A DNA stretch of 64,000 bases from Sipunculus nudus. Its lineage: Eukaryota; Annelida; Sipuncula; Golfingiida; Sipunculidae. Of this stretch, positions 37,143 through 48,709 are shown in pieces. The translations under genes and the position numbers were made by a program. The stretch lies in assembly GCA_026874595.1 (NCBI GenBank), contig CM049308.1:14773501-14837500 (forward strand), given 5' to 3'. Position 1 is the stretch's first letter; each line of letters starts with the position of its first letter. Below the pieces are notes generated by a model. That model searched no databases, had not been told where the DNA came from, and saw only the letters and a program-made list of their open reading frames with translations.

Positions 37143-37665
37143 TGTTACGGAACCTAATATAAAAAGATCACGTATGCGTGATCAACACAAATTTTGTCAA
37201 GGAGTTAAAAAATCAGATTGTGTAACACTAGACAGCGTGAAATGTCTAGGGGAATGAACAAAGAAGTCAGTAGTTTTTTGTTAACAAATAACTATAATTT
37301 ATTCTTAAAACAACCCTGACATTACAATACACTAAATCAATACAATTATACAGTAAAACAGCGGTATAAAAACAAATCAATACAATTACCCAGAAAAATA
37401 AACAATGTGCACAGTACCTGGATACCAACACCGTCACAACGATAAGTTCTTTAAATGTACACTCCCGGAGAATGACAGTCTCTTGTAACAATCCAGAAAG
37501 TAAACTGAAGACCAAATGCACAAAATGCAGGAGAAAGTCTGACCAAAATCTATAATTGCCGCACTCGTCGGATAAGTTCCCAGAAACTGACACACGCGTC
37601 TGCGTCCGATGGAAATCTTCTCTGCTCTCTCTCTCGGTTCTAAAACACAGCTCCTTTATATACCT
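37143..37665 (-). mobile_element. Partial LTR of the gypsy family, minus strand
   Basis: In minus sense it ends CCGTAACA at 37143, matching the 3' end of the LTR at 50243-50956. It shares CCCCTAGACATTTCACGCTG, the AATAAA-type signal, and the TTAGAACCGAGAGAGAG segment. The 5' end is lost near 37665. It carries an extra internal duplication of an AATTGTATTGATTTG-like phrase, shared with the copy at 55460-55867. Confidence 0.82.
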
Positions 37666-37898
37666 TTTCACCTCACGCCGAGAACCTTCTATCTCTAGAA
37701 CATTCGAAAACTAGATGGTAAGACCATGATAGGGCCACAGGGGCAGGCTGTATATTTATGCCTTAATGACAAGTTATTATTTTTTTATTATTCATAACCC
37801 AGTGCATGTAAGCTTAATTTTTGAACATTTATCTTTGAGCCAAGGATTCAAAGTTGTCAAGATGTTACCAAGAACGATGCTAAATAACAATTACACAA

Positions 37899-38278
37899 CT
37901 AGAAATATGCATTCTCTGGAATGCAGGCATCGGCCATGTGGGCGGACCTTAATGTGGGGTACTCCGTTACATTCACTTATCGGCGCATATAACCAGGTTC
38001 ATTGGTGTATTTGTTCCCAAATGTATAGTTGCATTCACTCAGTTATTCGGCCCATATTCATATGTTCAATCGTGCATATGTGACTGCACATTTGTGTATT
38101 CTTCGATGTCCTTACTGGATCCGGATCATGAGTCTGACCCACATCAACATATAATCGATTCTTCATTCTCGAAATCATAGGATCCGTTCATGATTGCGTG
38201 AGTTATGTTGTAAACAACCCACAGACACACAAACACACACACAAACGAATAACGTATACCTTCCTGGCGGAGACAATA
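37899..38278 (-). mobile_element. Helitron-like family 1, near full-length, minus strand
   Basis: In minus sense the head reads TATTGTCTCCGCCAGGAAGG at 38278 and is followed by the GTGTGTGTGTTTG patch and GTTTACAACATAACTCACGC. The core and a perfect hairpin TGCATTC-CAGA-GAATGCA (37925 to 37908) come next. CTAG (37902-37899) and a flanking T close it. With the 16338 copy this best defines the family. Confidence 0.8.
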
Positions 38279-39170
38279 ATGACATACATGTATCATTCTT
38301 ATCATCCTCCAACCTCATGCAGACAGTGGCTCCAACATTGCATGGACCGATCATTTAGATAAATTTGTGTAATATTTTCTGATAATAAAGCAATCGTGAC
38401 CAACTTATGTGATATATGATATGATAATATAATATGAATCGTAATTTGTTTATGTGACCTTTAACCTATGTCGGCTTTATCGAGGGTGTGGTAAGGACCG
38501 CGGATATTATTAGTCCAGATCTTGATTGGCTAAAAGAAACTACCATTAAAACCGCACTTCGGCTGATTAGGTATTTGCTGCACTCTATTTCTGCTAATAA
38601 CAAGAGTGTTTATTCCATGGAAGCCTTGGACGTCTAATGGAAAAAAGGAATATCATTTTACTGATAAAATTTTATACTTTTAAAAAGAAATGTGATTTTT
38701 TTTTCAAATCAATTTAGACTTTGACACTATCATGGTTCTGTGGAGAATTTAAAAGCTTGTATTTATTCCATTGTATATATATGGGTCATACGGTACAGTT
38801 ATTGATAGTTTACCGATTCACCCTTTATACAGTATTTTCACACACGCACGTATTTAGCAGTATACAGAAACGCAATGAAAGCACAAAGTTGCTTTTTACA
38901 AGTCACCAAGGGTATCCATTATTATGATAATATCTCTTTGATTTAGTGAAACGTATTAAGACCGTCTTCGCATTAAAAAAACATTTAATACCATTAACCA
39001 TTTCTTCCATTTCAAAGCTGTTTCATGTTGGTTAACAATACTGTGCTATATTTAAGCATAAAATTATAACATGCCTGTGGATTATGCCCTGTAATATCTG
39101 TATATAAAATAACCTTTCGGTCTTTTTGGCGAAAATATACAATCATTTTAAGGATGTCTACAACAATGAT
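38279..39170. other. Intergenic, nothing recognised
   Basis: AT-rich sequence without a gene or clear repeat. Confidence 0.5.
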
Positions 39171-39682
39171 GTAGTCGAGTCCACACCAACCAGTCCGAGT
39201 ACTTATCGGAGTCCAGGCTTCACGAGTCCGAGTACAAGTTCGAGTCCTTGATGATCGAGTACAAGTCCATCTTCTTCGAGTCCAAGTCATCTGGAACCCG
39301 AGTCCAAGTCCAAATTTAAAATGGAATTTTGATTTCGAAAAGAAAAATTTAAGATTACCATAAGTATTTTATGTTAGTTTAAAAGTGCCTTTAACTTAAA
39401 GGTTTCATTACATCTAGCTCCAGATGCAGGTCTAAAACTTGGTATATATACAGTTTCTTTTTGTAACATTCTGTTGGGCGTCCCCGCATGTAGTTCGTAC
39501 CTGTTCACATGTGAGGATGTGTGACAGAGCTATCCTTCTGTTGGACTCAGGATTGACTGGGCATGCTCACTCGAGTATTGACCTTCGAGTCCGAGTACAA
39601 GTCCGATTCAGGACGATCGAATCCAAGTCCGAGTCCTTAAAATTATTAACTCGATTCCGGACTCGAGTCCAGGTTGGTAGCA
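39171..39682 (+). repeat. Two clusters of degenerate GAGTCC hexamers
   Basis: Clusters at 39171-39320 and 39575-39682 are made of GAGTCC, GAGTAC and AAGTCC units in the same orientation, with about 250 bp of ordinary sequence between them. The second cluster contains the palindrome GGACTCGAGTCC. On the minus strand they give Thr/Arg-rich open frames that are not genes. They may be the two ends of one unclassified element. Confidence 0.7.
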
Positions 39683-40048
39683 CCGAAGTTAACCATCCGT
39701 TGGGACATGTTATTATTCTAGATTTCAGGTTTTTGTATGAGATTACACCGTTTTTGCTGTTAACACGCCGACGGAGTTCAAATCTGAATTGACGTAACTG
39801 GTGGCTAACTAGTTCTCTTGTGCCTACATCTTTTTAGTTATGGGAACATACCATATTTTATCCATCGTAAAATATGAATAATAATTAAAAGTGCATAGAT
39901 GTTACGTAGAAGTCTCTTTTTCTCAGAATTCATGAAATTATGCATTGTGCCATGCCCACCTAATCTCAACCCAGCAAATATTTCAAGCAGACTCGATACA
40001 GCACATACCTCCTCCTAACTGAGTCAGTTATTGTATCACCAGACAAAG

Positions 40049-41411
40049 TCGGGGGATACTATGTTTTCATACCGGTCCCGCCGCCAACGCTGCCGCCGCC
40101 GCATATAAATCTTGTTGGCGCGATAACTAAAAAAACACGGATCTTTACCAAACTTGGTATATGTTTAGATATGGGTGAGAGGACGACGCCTATTTAAAAT
40201 GAGGTCATGACCTTTACTAAGAGAGTGTCCTTGACCTTAAATAGGTCCAATTTTGGGGAAAATCACACAAATTCTTAAATATCTCAAGAAATCATGCATG
40301 GATTGATCCCAAAATCAAGTTGGTCGAAGATCATGGATAGGGTTGTCATGTCAGAAACTGGTGGCGCCACCTATTATTCTTAACTTGTTTTCGTGCCTTT
40401 TAATACCCCCAAAATTGCCACTTGACAGTACTGTGAGCATTATAAGTGGAAAACTAATGAACAGATTTCTTTTATATTATGTATATACATAGATATGGGT
40501 TATGAGATGATGTTTATTTAAATTGAGGTTATGACCTTTCCTATGAGTCGCCGAGACCTGGAATATTCCCATATTTGGTGAAATTCAGACAAAATCTTTA
40601 AATCAGAGGCGATAACGCTGAAATGATATAAACTTTAATATCTCACTGAGGGATGCATGGATTGGTCCAAAAACAAATTGACCGAAGATCTTGGATAGCT
40701 TTGTCTTTTGCAGAATACAGGTCGCGCCACTTTGTGTCGTTTTCTTGTTATAGATGTTAACACAATAACTTTGTAAGAATATGAGGTACAGTCACCAAAC
40801 CCACAGGTTTGATGCATCTTATCAACGGCTAGGTCAAGTTCGAACATGGATGACCTTGATGCATTTTTTCAAGGTCACAGCAGCGATTATGCTAAAATGA
40901 TATAAGGGCAATAACTCAAAAAAATTTGTGGTACAGACACCAAACCTACAGTTTAGATGCATCTTATCAAGGGCTAGGCCAAGTTCGTATATGGATGACC
41001 TTGATGCATTTTTCAAGGTAACAGAGGCGATAACGCTGTTATGATGTTAACTTTTATATCTCATTGAGGGATGCATGGATTGGTCCAAAAAATTAAATTG
41101 ACATAAGATCTTTTCATCGCATTGTTTTCTGCAGAAGACATGTGGCGCCACCTTATGTTGTTTCCTTGCTAAAATGATGTTTAAACGGAATAACTTTGTA
41201 AGAATTTGAGGTACAGTCACCTAACCCACAAGTTTGATGCATCTTATCAACGGCTAGGTCAAATTTGAAAAGAAACCATGGTGGCTTGCCAAGTAACAGT
41301 CTCTGCATCTGAATTCAAGATGTGATCCTATTCTTCGAGGCTGGGGGGAGGGGGGGGGGGGGGTAATTGTCTGGGGGTACTATGGCACCTGCGGTGCCAA
41401 GAAATATCTAG
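40049..41411 (+). mobile_element. Helitron-like family 2, copy with intact 3' end
   Basis: The head TCGGGGGATACTATG (40049) is followed by a CCGCCGCC-rich patch. Diverged blocks then start near 40273, 40634 and 41051, each with ATGCATGGATTG, GAAGATC and GG(T/C)GGCGCCACC-type text (40360, 40719 diverged, 41142). Other blocks repeat TGATGCATCTTATCAACGG (about 40813, 40958, 41236). The 3' end has hairpin GGCACC-TGC-GGTGCC (41384-41398), nine bases, then CTAG (41408-41411) and T. The head phrase GGGGGATACTATG is echoed just before the hairpin (GGGGGTACTATGG). No protein is encoded. A G run lies at 41343-41363. Confidence 0.75.
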
Positions 41412-41658
41412 TTTAATATGGCGTTCTCTGGCTCATTTTCGACCCCTCCACAAAGTTTCGGTTTGTATAATTTTTAAATAATTCTTCTTATAGGTAACAA
41501 CATGCCAATCTGGTATTATGTGAATGCATGAGACTGCAAACTTTGTGAGAATCCGTGGTCATGTCAACTTTAAGATTAATGACAAAAATTTTGCATCTGG
41601 TGACAATGTTCACATAAGAAAATGATTTGTGTTTGCATAATGCGGGGAATTAAATGTG

Positions 41659-41661
<3 letters not shown>

Positions 41662-41721
<60 letters not shown>
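41662..41721. repeat. (AT)n microsatellite
   Basis: Uninterrupted AT run of about 60 bp. Confidence 0.97.
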
Positions 41722-41723
<2 letters not shown>

Positions 41724-42417
41724 CAGTTAAATTTATATTCAAAAGTTCTAGATACTTTTTACAAATGTAGTTCTTCTTTAGTCAGTATCAAAATCAACAA
41801 AACTAAGCTTGTATCAGTGTGTATGTGTTTCGGGTATTTTTATTGTATTATTTGTTTTGCTGCACAAAAACAGCTCAACTCGGCTTGATGAAATATCGGC
41901 GACGCCTTGTGATAAACTCGAATCGACGGCGGCGCCGGACTCTGCATTACAGCGTGAGATAATTTCGTGAGTCTCACGCCTAGTGTGAGACATGTCATGT
42001 CTGAAAACTAAACAAAATGAAAAAAGCAACAAACAACCACACGAAAAACAAGCAAAAAACATAACCTTTTATATGTTGTCATTCGTTAAAAAACAGTGAA
42101 CCTTCTTTGATTTATATCATCTTGTAGGCAATGGCCCTACGCAGGGGCGTCAGTATGGGGGTATATATCCCCACTTTTTAGCAAAGGGGGGGGGGGGGGT
42201 GTAATGGTCAATGTAATAATCCCCCGGATATTCAGATAATAATATCTATATGTCGGAAATGAAATATATTAGTAATTATAAATATAGTCTTTGGTTCTAT
42301 TTATGAGTTTACATTGAAAAACTATATATCATAACCTGGTTACTGGATATATAATACCTTATTTTCTAAAACGTTATACTTAATTGTAATATATTTGAAT
42401 ATTTCATACAAACGCTT

Positions 42418-42422
<5 letters not shown>

Positions 42423-42465
<43 letters not shown>

Positions 42466-42481
42466 GTGTGTGTGTGTGTGT
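42423..42481. repeat. Compound (AT)n-(GT)n microsatellite
   Basis: AT run to 42463, then CTGTGTGTG repeats. Confidence 0.95.
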
Positions 42482-43085
42482 GCGTCAATTCATCTCCTCC
42501 ACACTCATGAAGATAAAGTTACGCTACTGTCCCTACAACTGCCCGGATACCATGACCTATACTCTTATACTCCCACAGTGATCATTTTCGTTAACCGGAA
42601 CGTTAGCCAACTGTCGAAGGACACATAAACGTAATAAGGCTATTGACCGAACAGAGCCATGCTGACGAACGGTGAAATGGGGATAATTTTCTTTTATTGA
42701 ACTATAACTTCCATTGAGAATCTGGATTTTTTTAAAATCTCATAATGACCTCTCATAATGATCACGATTACAGGCTTAAATTACTGACGTGAAATAAATT
42801 GGATTTCATTTAAATCAGCAGGGCCTAATTCCTAGAGCATTCATAATTATATCTATTTCAGTGATGGGTTTACGTTGTTAATTTCCTTAACAGAAAAATA
42901 AATAAATTTCCTGGTATATATGTTTGTTTTTCTGATCAGGCTTAATTACAGCATTGGCAATTTAATAATGTAAATGCAAGTCCCTGGGCAGATAAACGTT
43001 AAAATTATCGAAATTTGTAGGGAATCACGTAATGAACTTATAACGTTATAATTGCAAATTATACAAATTATCACAATTAATATTT

Positions 43086-43420
43086 TATGTTAAAATTACG
43101 TACGCAGCTAACTGCCCATGAGTGCTCGTGAACACGATGGGCAAACACAATGATTGTTATATGTAGCGTCATGTTAATAGTTTCTGGTACCAGATTTACA
43201 GAAAATTGTTCAAGGTAACAGAATCTACTTTTAATAATCAATTAATATAACATGTGAAGGCCCGTCTCCTTTTCTTGAAGTTTAATGAATGTGCCTTGAT
43301 CAAATCACTTTTCCCACTTTCGATAATAAAACAGTTAAAACAACTGCTGAAGTTTACTTCTGAAGTTGTTTTCAGTCTCAATTCTCTTTCATAGAAAGCT
43401 TAGTGGATTTTCTTCTTTTC
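43086..43420 (+). repeat. Copy 1 of an AT-rich dispersed repeat
   Basis: It shares with 46220-46830 the ordered phrases AAAATTACGTnCG, TTCAAGGTAnnAGAATCTACTT, ATAATCAATTAATAT, ACTGCTGAAGTT and TAGAAAGCTTAG. No coding capacity. Confidence 0.6.
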
Positions 43421-44538
43421 TCACGCGTCATTGTAAGACAAGTGTCAGAAAGGTTTCGGTTACAGGAAAGCAATTTTTCTCAGATGTTGATTCAAAACAA
43501 ATCTATACCAGTTCATGTTTGATGAATGGCCGGGACAACTTGTCTCTACTGTCAATTATTTTTTTGGGGTCAAAATCCACAAAATTTTTCCTTCTACATT
43601 GCACAAGCTAATGTTTAACAATATTTTTCCCATTAAAACTTTATAAAATCATGTATAGCTTCCTTCAGGGAATTCAAATCGAACGCATTTCAAAGGTCTA
43701 TATTAAATCTTTTACTGCTTTTCACCCTACGCCATAAGTATAATTAGATGCATTTAATAAGTGGAATTTATTACTTTACCCACAATCCCTAAACCCTTGT
43801 GGGTTCGACTTTGCGCTGAATGCGGACTTATAAGCAACCAAAGGCTCTTATTTAGCTGAGCTGCGCCCCTTGTAACTAAAGATAATGAAGGAGTCGCTTG
43901 AAAGATGTAATTGTAAACAGATGTCACGTGGTTCATAGCAATGGGCCAAACAGCACAGATCTAAGCACTAAAAGCTCTCTTTCAGCGTATGCAGACATAG
44001 AAATAGCCTAAGATATACCGCCGGTGCATAAACTATACCCATTCGCCCCCTAACCAATCTTTTACTTATACATCCACGTGATATATATGTTTTATGTACT
44101 TTTTGATTAATGTTTCGTGTCCGGATGATAAACGGGCCATACATAATCTGGATGCATAAAATGGAAGTTATATACACTTAGAAAAAACAGTTCTTGAAGG
44201 TTTTGAATTGGTCATAAATAATTGAATGAATCGGTTGTGTTTATATATATCATCAAATGTACATCTTGTGTCATAAAATGCTGACAGAGGGCTTTAAACT
44301 GAATTGAATTAGGACTCACTGTGCAAAATACAGGCCAGTTAAATGTAGTTTAATTAGTACAGCTACAACATCTGGACCAGCCAATTACACTGTTCCAAAA
44401 GGGCACCGGAGCTGTATACTGTCACCGTCTGAAAAGCGTCTTGGCAATTTTCGCAGGGAAAGTAATCGAAACTTGTTTTAATATAGAAAAATATCAAAAC
44501 TGTGACTCTGGTGGCTTAACTATATAGCTTAGTCTTCG

Positions 44539-44572
<34 letters not shown>

Positions 44573-44610
44573 TTCATAAAATTTATCAATGCATTACTGT
44601 CACTACACAG

Positions 44611-44653
<43 letters not shown>

Positions 44654-45089
44654 CTTAGCTTCATGCTCATGGGGCTGAAATTTCATGGTGTCTACATTTT
44701 GAAACAAGAGTTAATTTCATTTTCGCGATCGTACCCGAACCTAAACAATTTAAGTACAGCAGTATTTTTATTGATTATAAAATAAGCATAAATCCCATTT
44801 TACCTCATTAAATTCTGTTACAGTCATTATATTAGTTTGCGCAGATGCATCATTCCCTTTTATTCATCTAAGTAAGTGTGGGATTTTATATTTTCATATT
44901 CGTTGTTATTTCCCACTCGCGAATATTGCAAAATTAAAACACTCGCTTTGAGAAGATGACAATGATAATCAAGGTTTTGTTGTTTATCTAGGTTTGTGAG
45001 TAGAGGTAATTTGTCAGGCCAATCCGGGGACGGAAGAACCTCCCACATGTTGGACACAAGTGATCGGTGGCTGCTACTGAGGTAATTGC
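43421..45089. other. Intergenic, nothing recognised apart from AT microsatellites
   Basis: Short (AT)n runs at 44542-44570 and 44612-44650. No gene recognised. Confidence 0.5.
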
Positions 45090-46020
45090 CATCCTTGCTG
45101 TCTCAGCGTCGCCTGCACCTTTTTGCGCTAGACTTTCCCAGGTATCTGTGTTGATTGACAGTGTTTTTCAGCTTTGCTTTGAGACTGTCCTTGTAGCGCC
45201 TCCGCTGACCTTTGATGAATCTTAAACCAGACACCAAGTCTCGATAAAAAAGTTGTTTTTTTTTGGAGTCTTGTATCTGGTATTCGACAAACGTGACCTG
45301 CCCATCGAACCTGTATTTCGATGCAAAATGGTGTAGATTGATGGGAAGGTGGCACGTTTTAGGTCCTGGAAGTGTCTGGAACTTTATCTTGCTATCTAAT
45401 ATTCATCATTCAATGGAGGCAGTTCAGGTGAAAGTGAGACAGTCGGTCACAGTCCATGTCTCGCAGCCATACAGCAGAGTAGTAATGACTACTGCCTTGT
45501 AGACCTGGATCTTGGTATCAAGTTGGACCTCTACGCTCCCAGACGCTGGAGCGGAGTCTACCAAAAGCAATGCTGGCTTTTGTTACTCTGCTGTTGACCT
45601 CGTCATTTATGTTTGCAGTCTTTGACAATGTGCTGCCCAGGTATGTGAATTTGTCAACAACCTTCAGATTTGATCCATGCACCATTACGGAGGGTTCGTC
45701 ATATTGCTTTCCTGTTGCCGAATGGTGCATCACTTCAGTCTTCTTTATGCTGAAGGTAAGCCCGAAGTTGTCACATGCACGGGAAAACTGGTCCAGTTTG
45801 GGCTGCATGGCTGATTCTGAAGATGCATTCAGGGCGCATTCGTCGGCAAAGAGCAGGTCACGGATGATGATTGCCCTGACTTTCGTGACGGCATTCAGTC
45901 TTCAGCGGATGATGTAATGAATCGGTCAGGACATCAAAACTAGGCCATGATCGTCCAGAGTCCCTCACGGCTGACAGTGTGTAATGCCTTTGTTAGGTCG
46001 AAATATAAGGAGTTTGCAGC
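45090..46020 (-). pseudogene. RTE-like non-LTR reverse transcriptase fragment with internal deletion
   Basis: Read on the minus strand from 46020 downward. It starts at reverse transcriptase box A (FDLTKALHTVSREGLW, where the family usually has KAFDTV), followed by stops near 45960. It then jumps directly to the segment just before the catalytic box (LNAVTKVR), so box B is deleted. The catalytic box reads FADE (45850-45839) instead of FADD. Next come FGLTFSIKKTEVMHH and KFTYLGSTLS, then LLYGCETWT after a frame change. The C-terminal RRYKDSLK-type region runs to about 45120. Several frameshifts and stops confirm a dead copy. The motif set matches RTE-type endonuclease/reverse transcriptases. 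The 5' part including the endonuclease is missing. Confidence 0.85.
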
Positions 46021-46219
46021 TATGTAAAACATATACTCGGTAAGAACGATTTAAAACATGTAAAATTTAGGCATTCCTGGCAAAAGGAATCCAGTACAAA
46101 GTCTTTTTTTTAGAACACCTCGTACATGTGTATACTGCTGATACTGCTATAACAATTTCCCTATTTACACATAGGGGGGAGGGGGGCTTAAAATATCTAC
46201 GCTGAATGGTAAACATTTA

Positions 46220-46830
46220 AGTTGGCGTGATTCCTACGGAATGATGCAATGAACTTAAAACTTTATAAATTATTTTTAATTTGTTTGATAAAAAATTATG
46301 TGCGTAAAAACCCCCAATCGACCGTTTTTGTTAAAAGTACTGACACAAAATCATAGGATAATAATTGTTCAAGGTAGTAAGATCTACTTAAGATTATCAA
46401 TTAATTATTTATAATTTTTTCTTAAAAAATTACGTGCGTAATTAACCGGTCGTAATTGCCTGGTGGCTGATAGTTGGAAACATGTTTAGTGGTGAAAAAC
46501 CCCAATCGACTGTTTAAGTTTGGTGTTTAAAGTACCGACACAAAATCTGAGAACAGATAATTTTTCAGGGTAGTATGATATAGATTATGATAATCAATTA
46601 ATTGTTTATTGGCTCTTCAATTTTTTCTTAAATTGTAGGAAACTGCTGAAGTTGAGTGAATTTGTCTAAATTCTACTTCTTCTAGTTTCTATGATAAAAA
46701 AATGTTACAAATATCTATATTTCTAAAAGGTTATATATAGTTCTACTAGTCTACAAAAATGCAGGTTTATTGCTTTTTTTAGCTTTACAGCCACTTGAAT
46801 AGAAAGCTTAGCCGAGCTGTCTTTGACAAA
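46220..46830 (+). repeat. AT-rich dispersed repeat, copy 2, with internal tandem duplication
   Basis: Two successive units (about 46273-46431 and 46432-46617) share AAAAAATTAnGTGCGTAA, CCCCAATCGACnGTTT, AAAGTACnGACACAAAATC and GATAATCAATTAATT. The block then continues as in copy 1 at 43086-43420, with ACTGCTGAAGTT and TAGAAAGCTTAG. It is unclassified. Confidence 0.65.
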
Positions 46831-46877
46831 TGAGTCACTCTAAAACATGGGCACATATAGATACAGCAAAACGTTTA

Positions 46878-46985
46878 GCGACCACCTCAAAATAACGACT
46901 ATTTTTATAACGGTCCAAATTCGTTTTTGCTTATTGTATCAGACCTCGCCCAGACGACCCCCTCTAAAATGAGACCATTGGCAGT
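46878..46985 (+). repeat. Dispersed repeat 'GACCACCTCAAAATAAC', copy 1
   Basis: It contains AGCGACCACCTCAAAATAAC and TATCAGACCTC. These phrases recur in inverted orientation at 52394-52500 with the same order and similar spacing. Confidence 0.6.
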
Positions 46986-47003
46986 CATAATTTCGATGTT
47001 TCA

Positions 47004-47006
<3 letters not shown>

Positions 47007-47057
<51 letters not shown>
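47007..47057. repeat. (AT)n microsatellite
   Basis: AT run of about 50 bp immediately upstream of the truncated gypsy element. Confidence 0.97.
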
Positions 47058-47059
<2 letters not shown>

Positions 47060-47105
47060 ATTTTTGGGAATATTACTGTGGGCATAATAACTACCCTTTA
47101 AGGGA

Positions 47106-48640
47106 ATTCAGTTAGTGCTAGGTAATGATGTTGCAGGTGACAAAGTACAGCCTGTACCAATATTGAAAGAAAAGCCATCACTTGGTAAGGACACTGATCC
47201 TGAAAATCAGGAAATTTCTTGTTTGTATCCTTCATGTGCTGTAATTAGATCTATGGCCAAGAAAATGGTCCAGATAATAACACTCTGGAAGTCACTAGTG
47301 ACTGGTCTAACGACTCGCCCGTACAGGATGCAACATTTTCAAGGTCAGAACTTATCGAAGAACAGCAAAAGGACCTGATATTTCATGTTTTTTTTCCAAG
47401 GTTTCTTTCCAAGTTTGTAAAGATGAACTGTCACAATACCCATTTTGTTTCTATGTTAAAAATGGTGTACTTATGCGTAAATGGCAACCATCTGATGTAT
47501 CAGCTGATGAAGAGTTGGCCATCAAACATCAAATAGTAATGCCCAATTTTGCAATGAAATTCTATGCATGGCACATGAGGCTCTTTGTCTGGCCAATTAT
47601 GTATAAATAAATCTTACCAGAAAGTACACGCAGAAATTCTATTGACCTAACCTCAGGACAGATGCTGTACAATATTGTCAATCATGCCACACATGCCAGA
47701 TGATAGGCAAGCCCAATCAGAATCATCCTAAAGCCCCACTTAGGCCTATTCCTCCTTTCGAGGAACCATTCACTAGGATTATTGTTGGCTGTGTTGGACC
47801 ACTGCCAAAAACAAATCTGGACACGAATACTTGCTGACAATTATGTGCGCATCTACCAGGTTCCCTGAGGCAATACCATTGCGCAAAATTAATACCAAAA
47901 GTGTTGTCAAAGCTATGACCAAGTTTTTTACAACGTTTGGATTACCAAAATCCGTCCAGTCTGACCAAGGGTCTAATTTTATGTCTGGCTTATTCCAGCA
48001 AGTTATGCTTGAGCTAGGTATAAAACAGTACAGCTCTTCGCCACACCATCTTGAAAGTCAGGGCGCCCTCGAGCGTTTTTCACCAGACATTAAAAACATG
48101 ATGAGGACCGATTGTTATGACACACAGAAGGACTTGGATGAAGGAATCCACTTATTGCTGTTTGCTGTCAGAGAAATCTTTTAAGAGTCCTTAGGTTTCA
48201 GTCCCTTTGATCTGATTTTCGGACACCCAGTTCGAGGTCCATAAAAACTGCTTAAAGAAAAATTCTTGGGTGAAAATCCTGATTCTCTTGGTTTATTGCA
48301 GTATGTCTCAGACTTTCGCACTAAAATACACAATGCTTGTGAGATTGCAAAGTCTTATCTAAAATCTGCCTAAAGTAAAATGAAAACAAAGTATGAAAAG
48401 CACACTGTAAGAAGGACGTTTGAGCCTGGTGAAAAGGTCCTTGCCTTACTACCTATCCCTGGCAGACCTCTGCAAGCTAGGTATGTTGGTCCTTACATTG
48501 TTTACAAGAAAGTCAGTGATTAAAATTACATACTGTTAACACCAGGCAGGCGTAGGTAAAAACAAATGTGCCATGATAACATGTTGAAACCATATTATGA
48601 CAGAAATAGCAAATCAGATGTTGTACATAATGTTACTGCT
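47106..48640 (+). pseudogene. Gypsy-type pol, protease end plus integrase, broken
   Basis: The remnant begins inside the C-terminus of a retropepsin-like domain (LGNDVAGDKV at about 47115) and a linker with RSMAKK. It goes on to the integrase zinc-binding region (about 47500-47715, decayed) and the core (about 47760-48180). Of the three catalytic acids, the first is replaced by Gly (GGC at 47787-47789 in IVGCVGPLPK), while the Asp of SDQGSNF and the Glu of ESQGALER remain. A C-terminal GPY/F-like module (RYVGPYIV near 48480) follows. Multiple stops and frameshifts break it, for example the stop near 48182. The 5' LTR and gag are missing. Confidence 0.85.
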
Positions 48641-48709
48641 TTTAATTGTGTAAAAACTGACTCTGACCCAGTTAAAGTAGATATTGTAAGTGTGATGTAG
48701 ACATTCAGT

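Larger units (their letters stand above)
41412..43085. other. Intergenic with microsatellites
   Basis: No gene recognised. Contains (AT)n at 41662-41721, a G run at 42186-42199, and (AT)n at 42423-42463 passing into (GT)n to 42481. Confidence 0.55.

Noticed and set aside
39012-39290. Thr/Arg-rich 92-codon minus-strand frame
   Set aside because: It is produced by the GAGTCC hexamer cluster.
47831-48184. Stand-alone integrase gene
   Set aside because: The 117-codon frame is one unbroken piece of the decayed gypsy pol, with a missing first catalytic Asp and pol-type sequence continuing on both sides.
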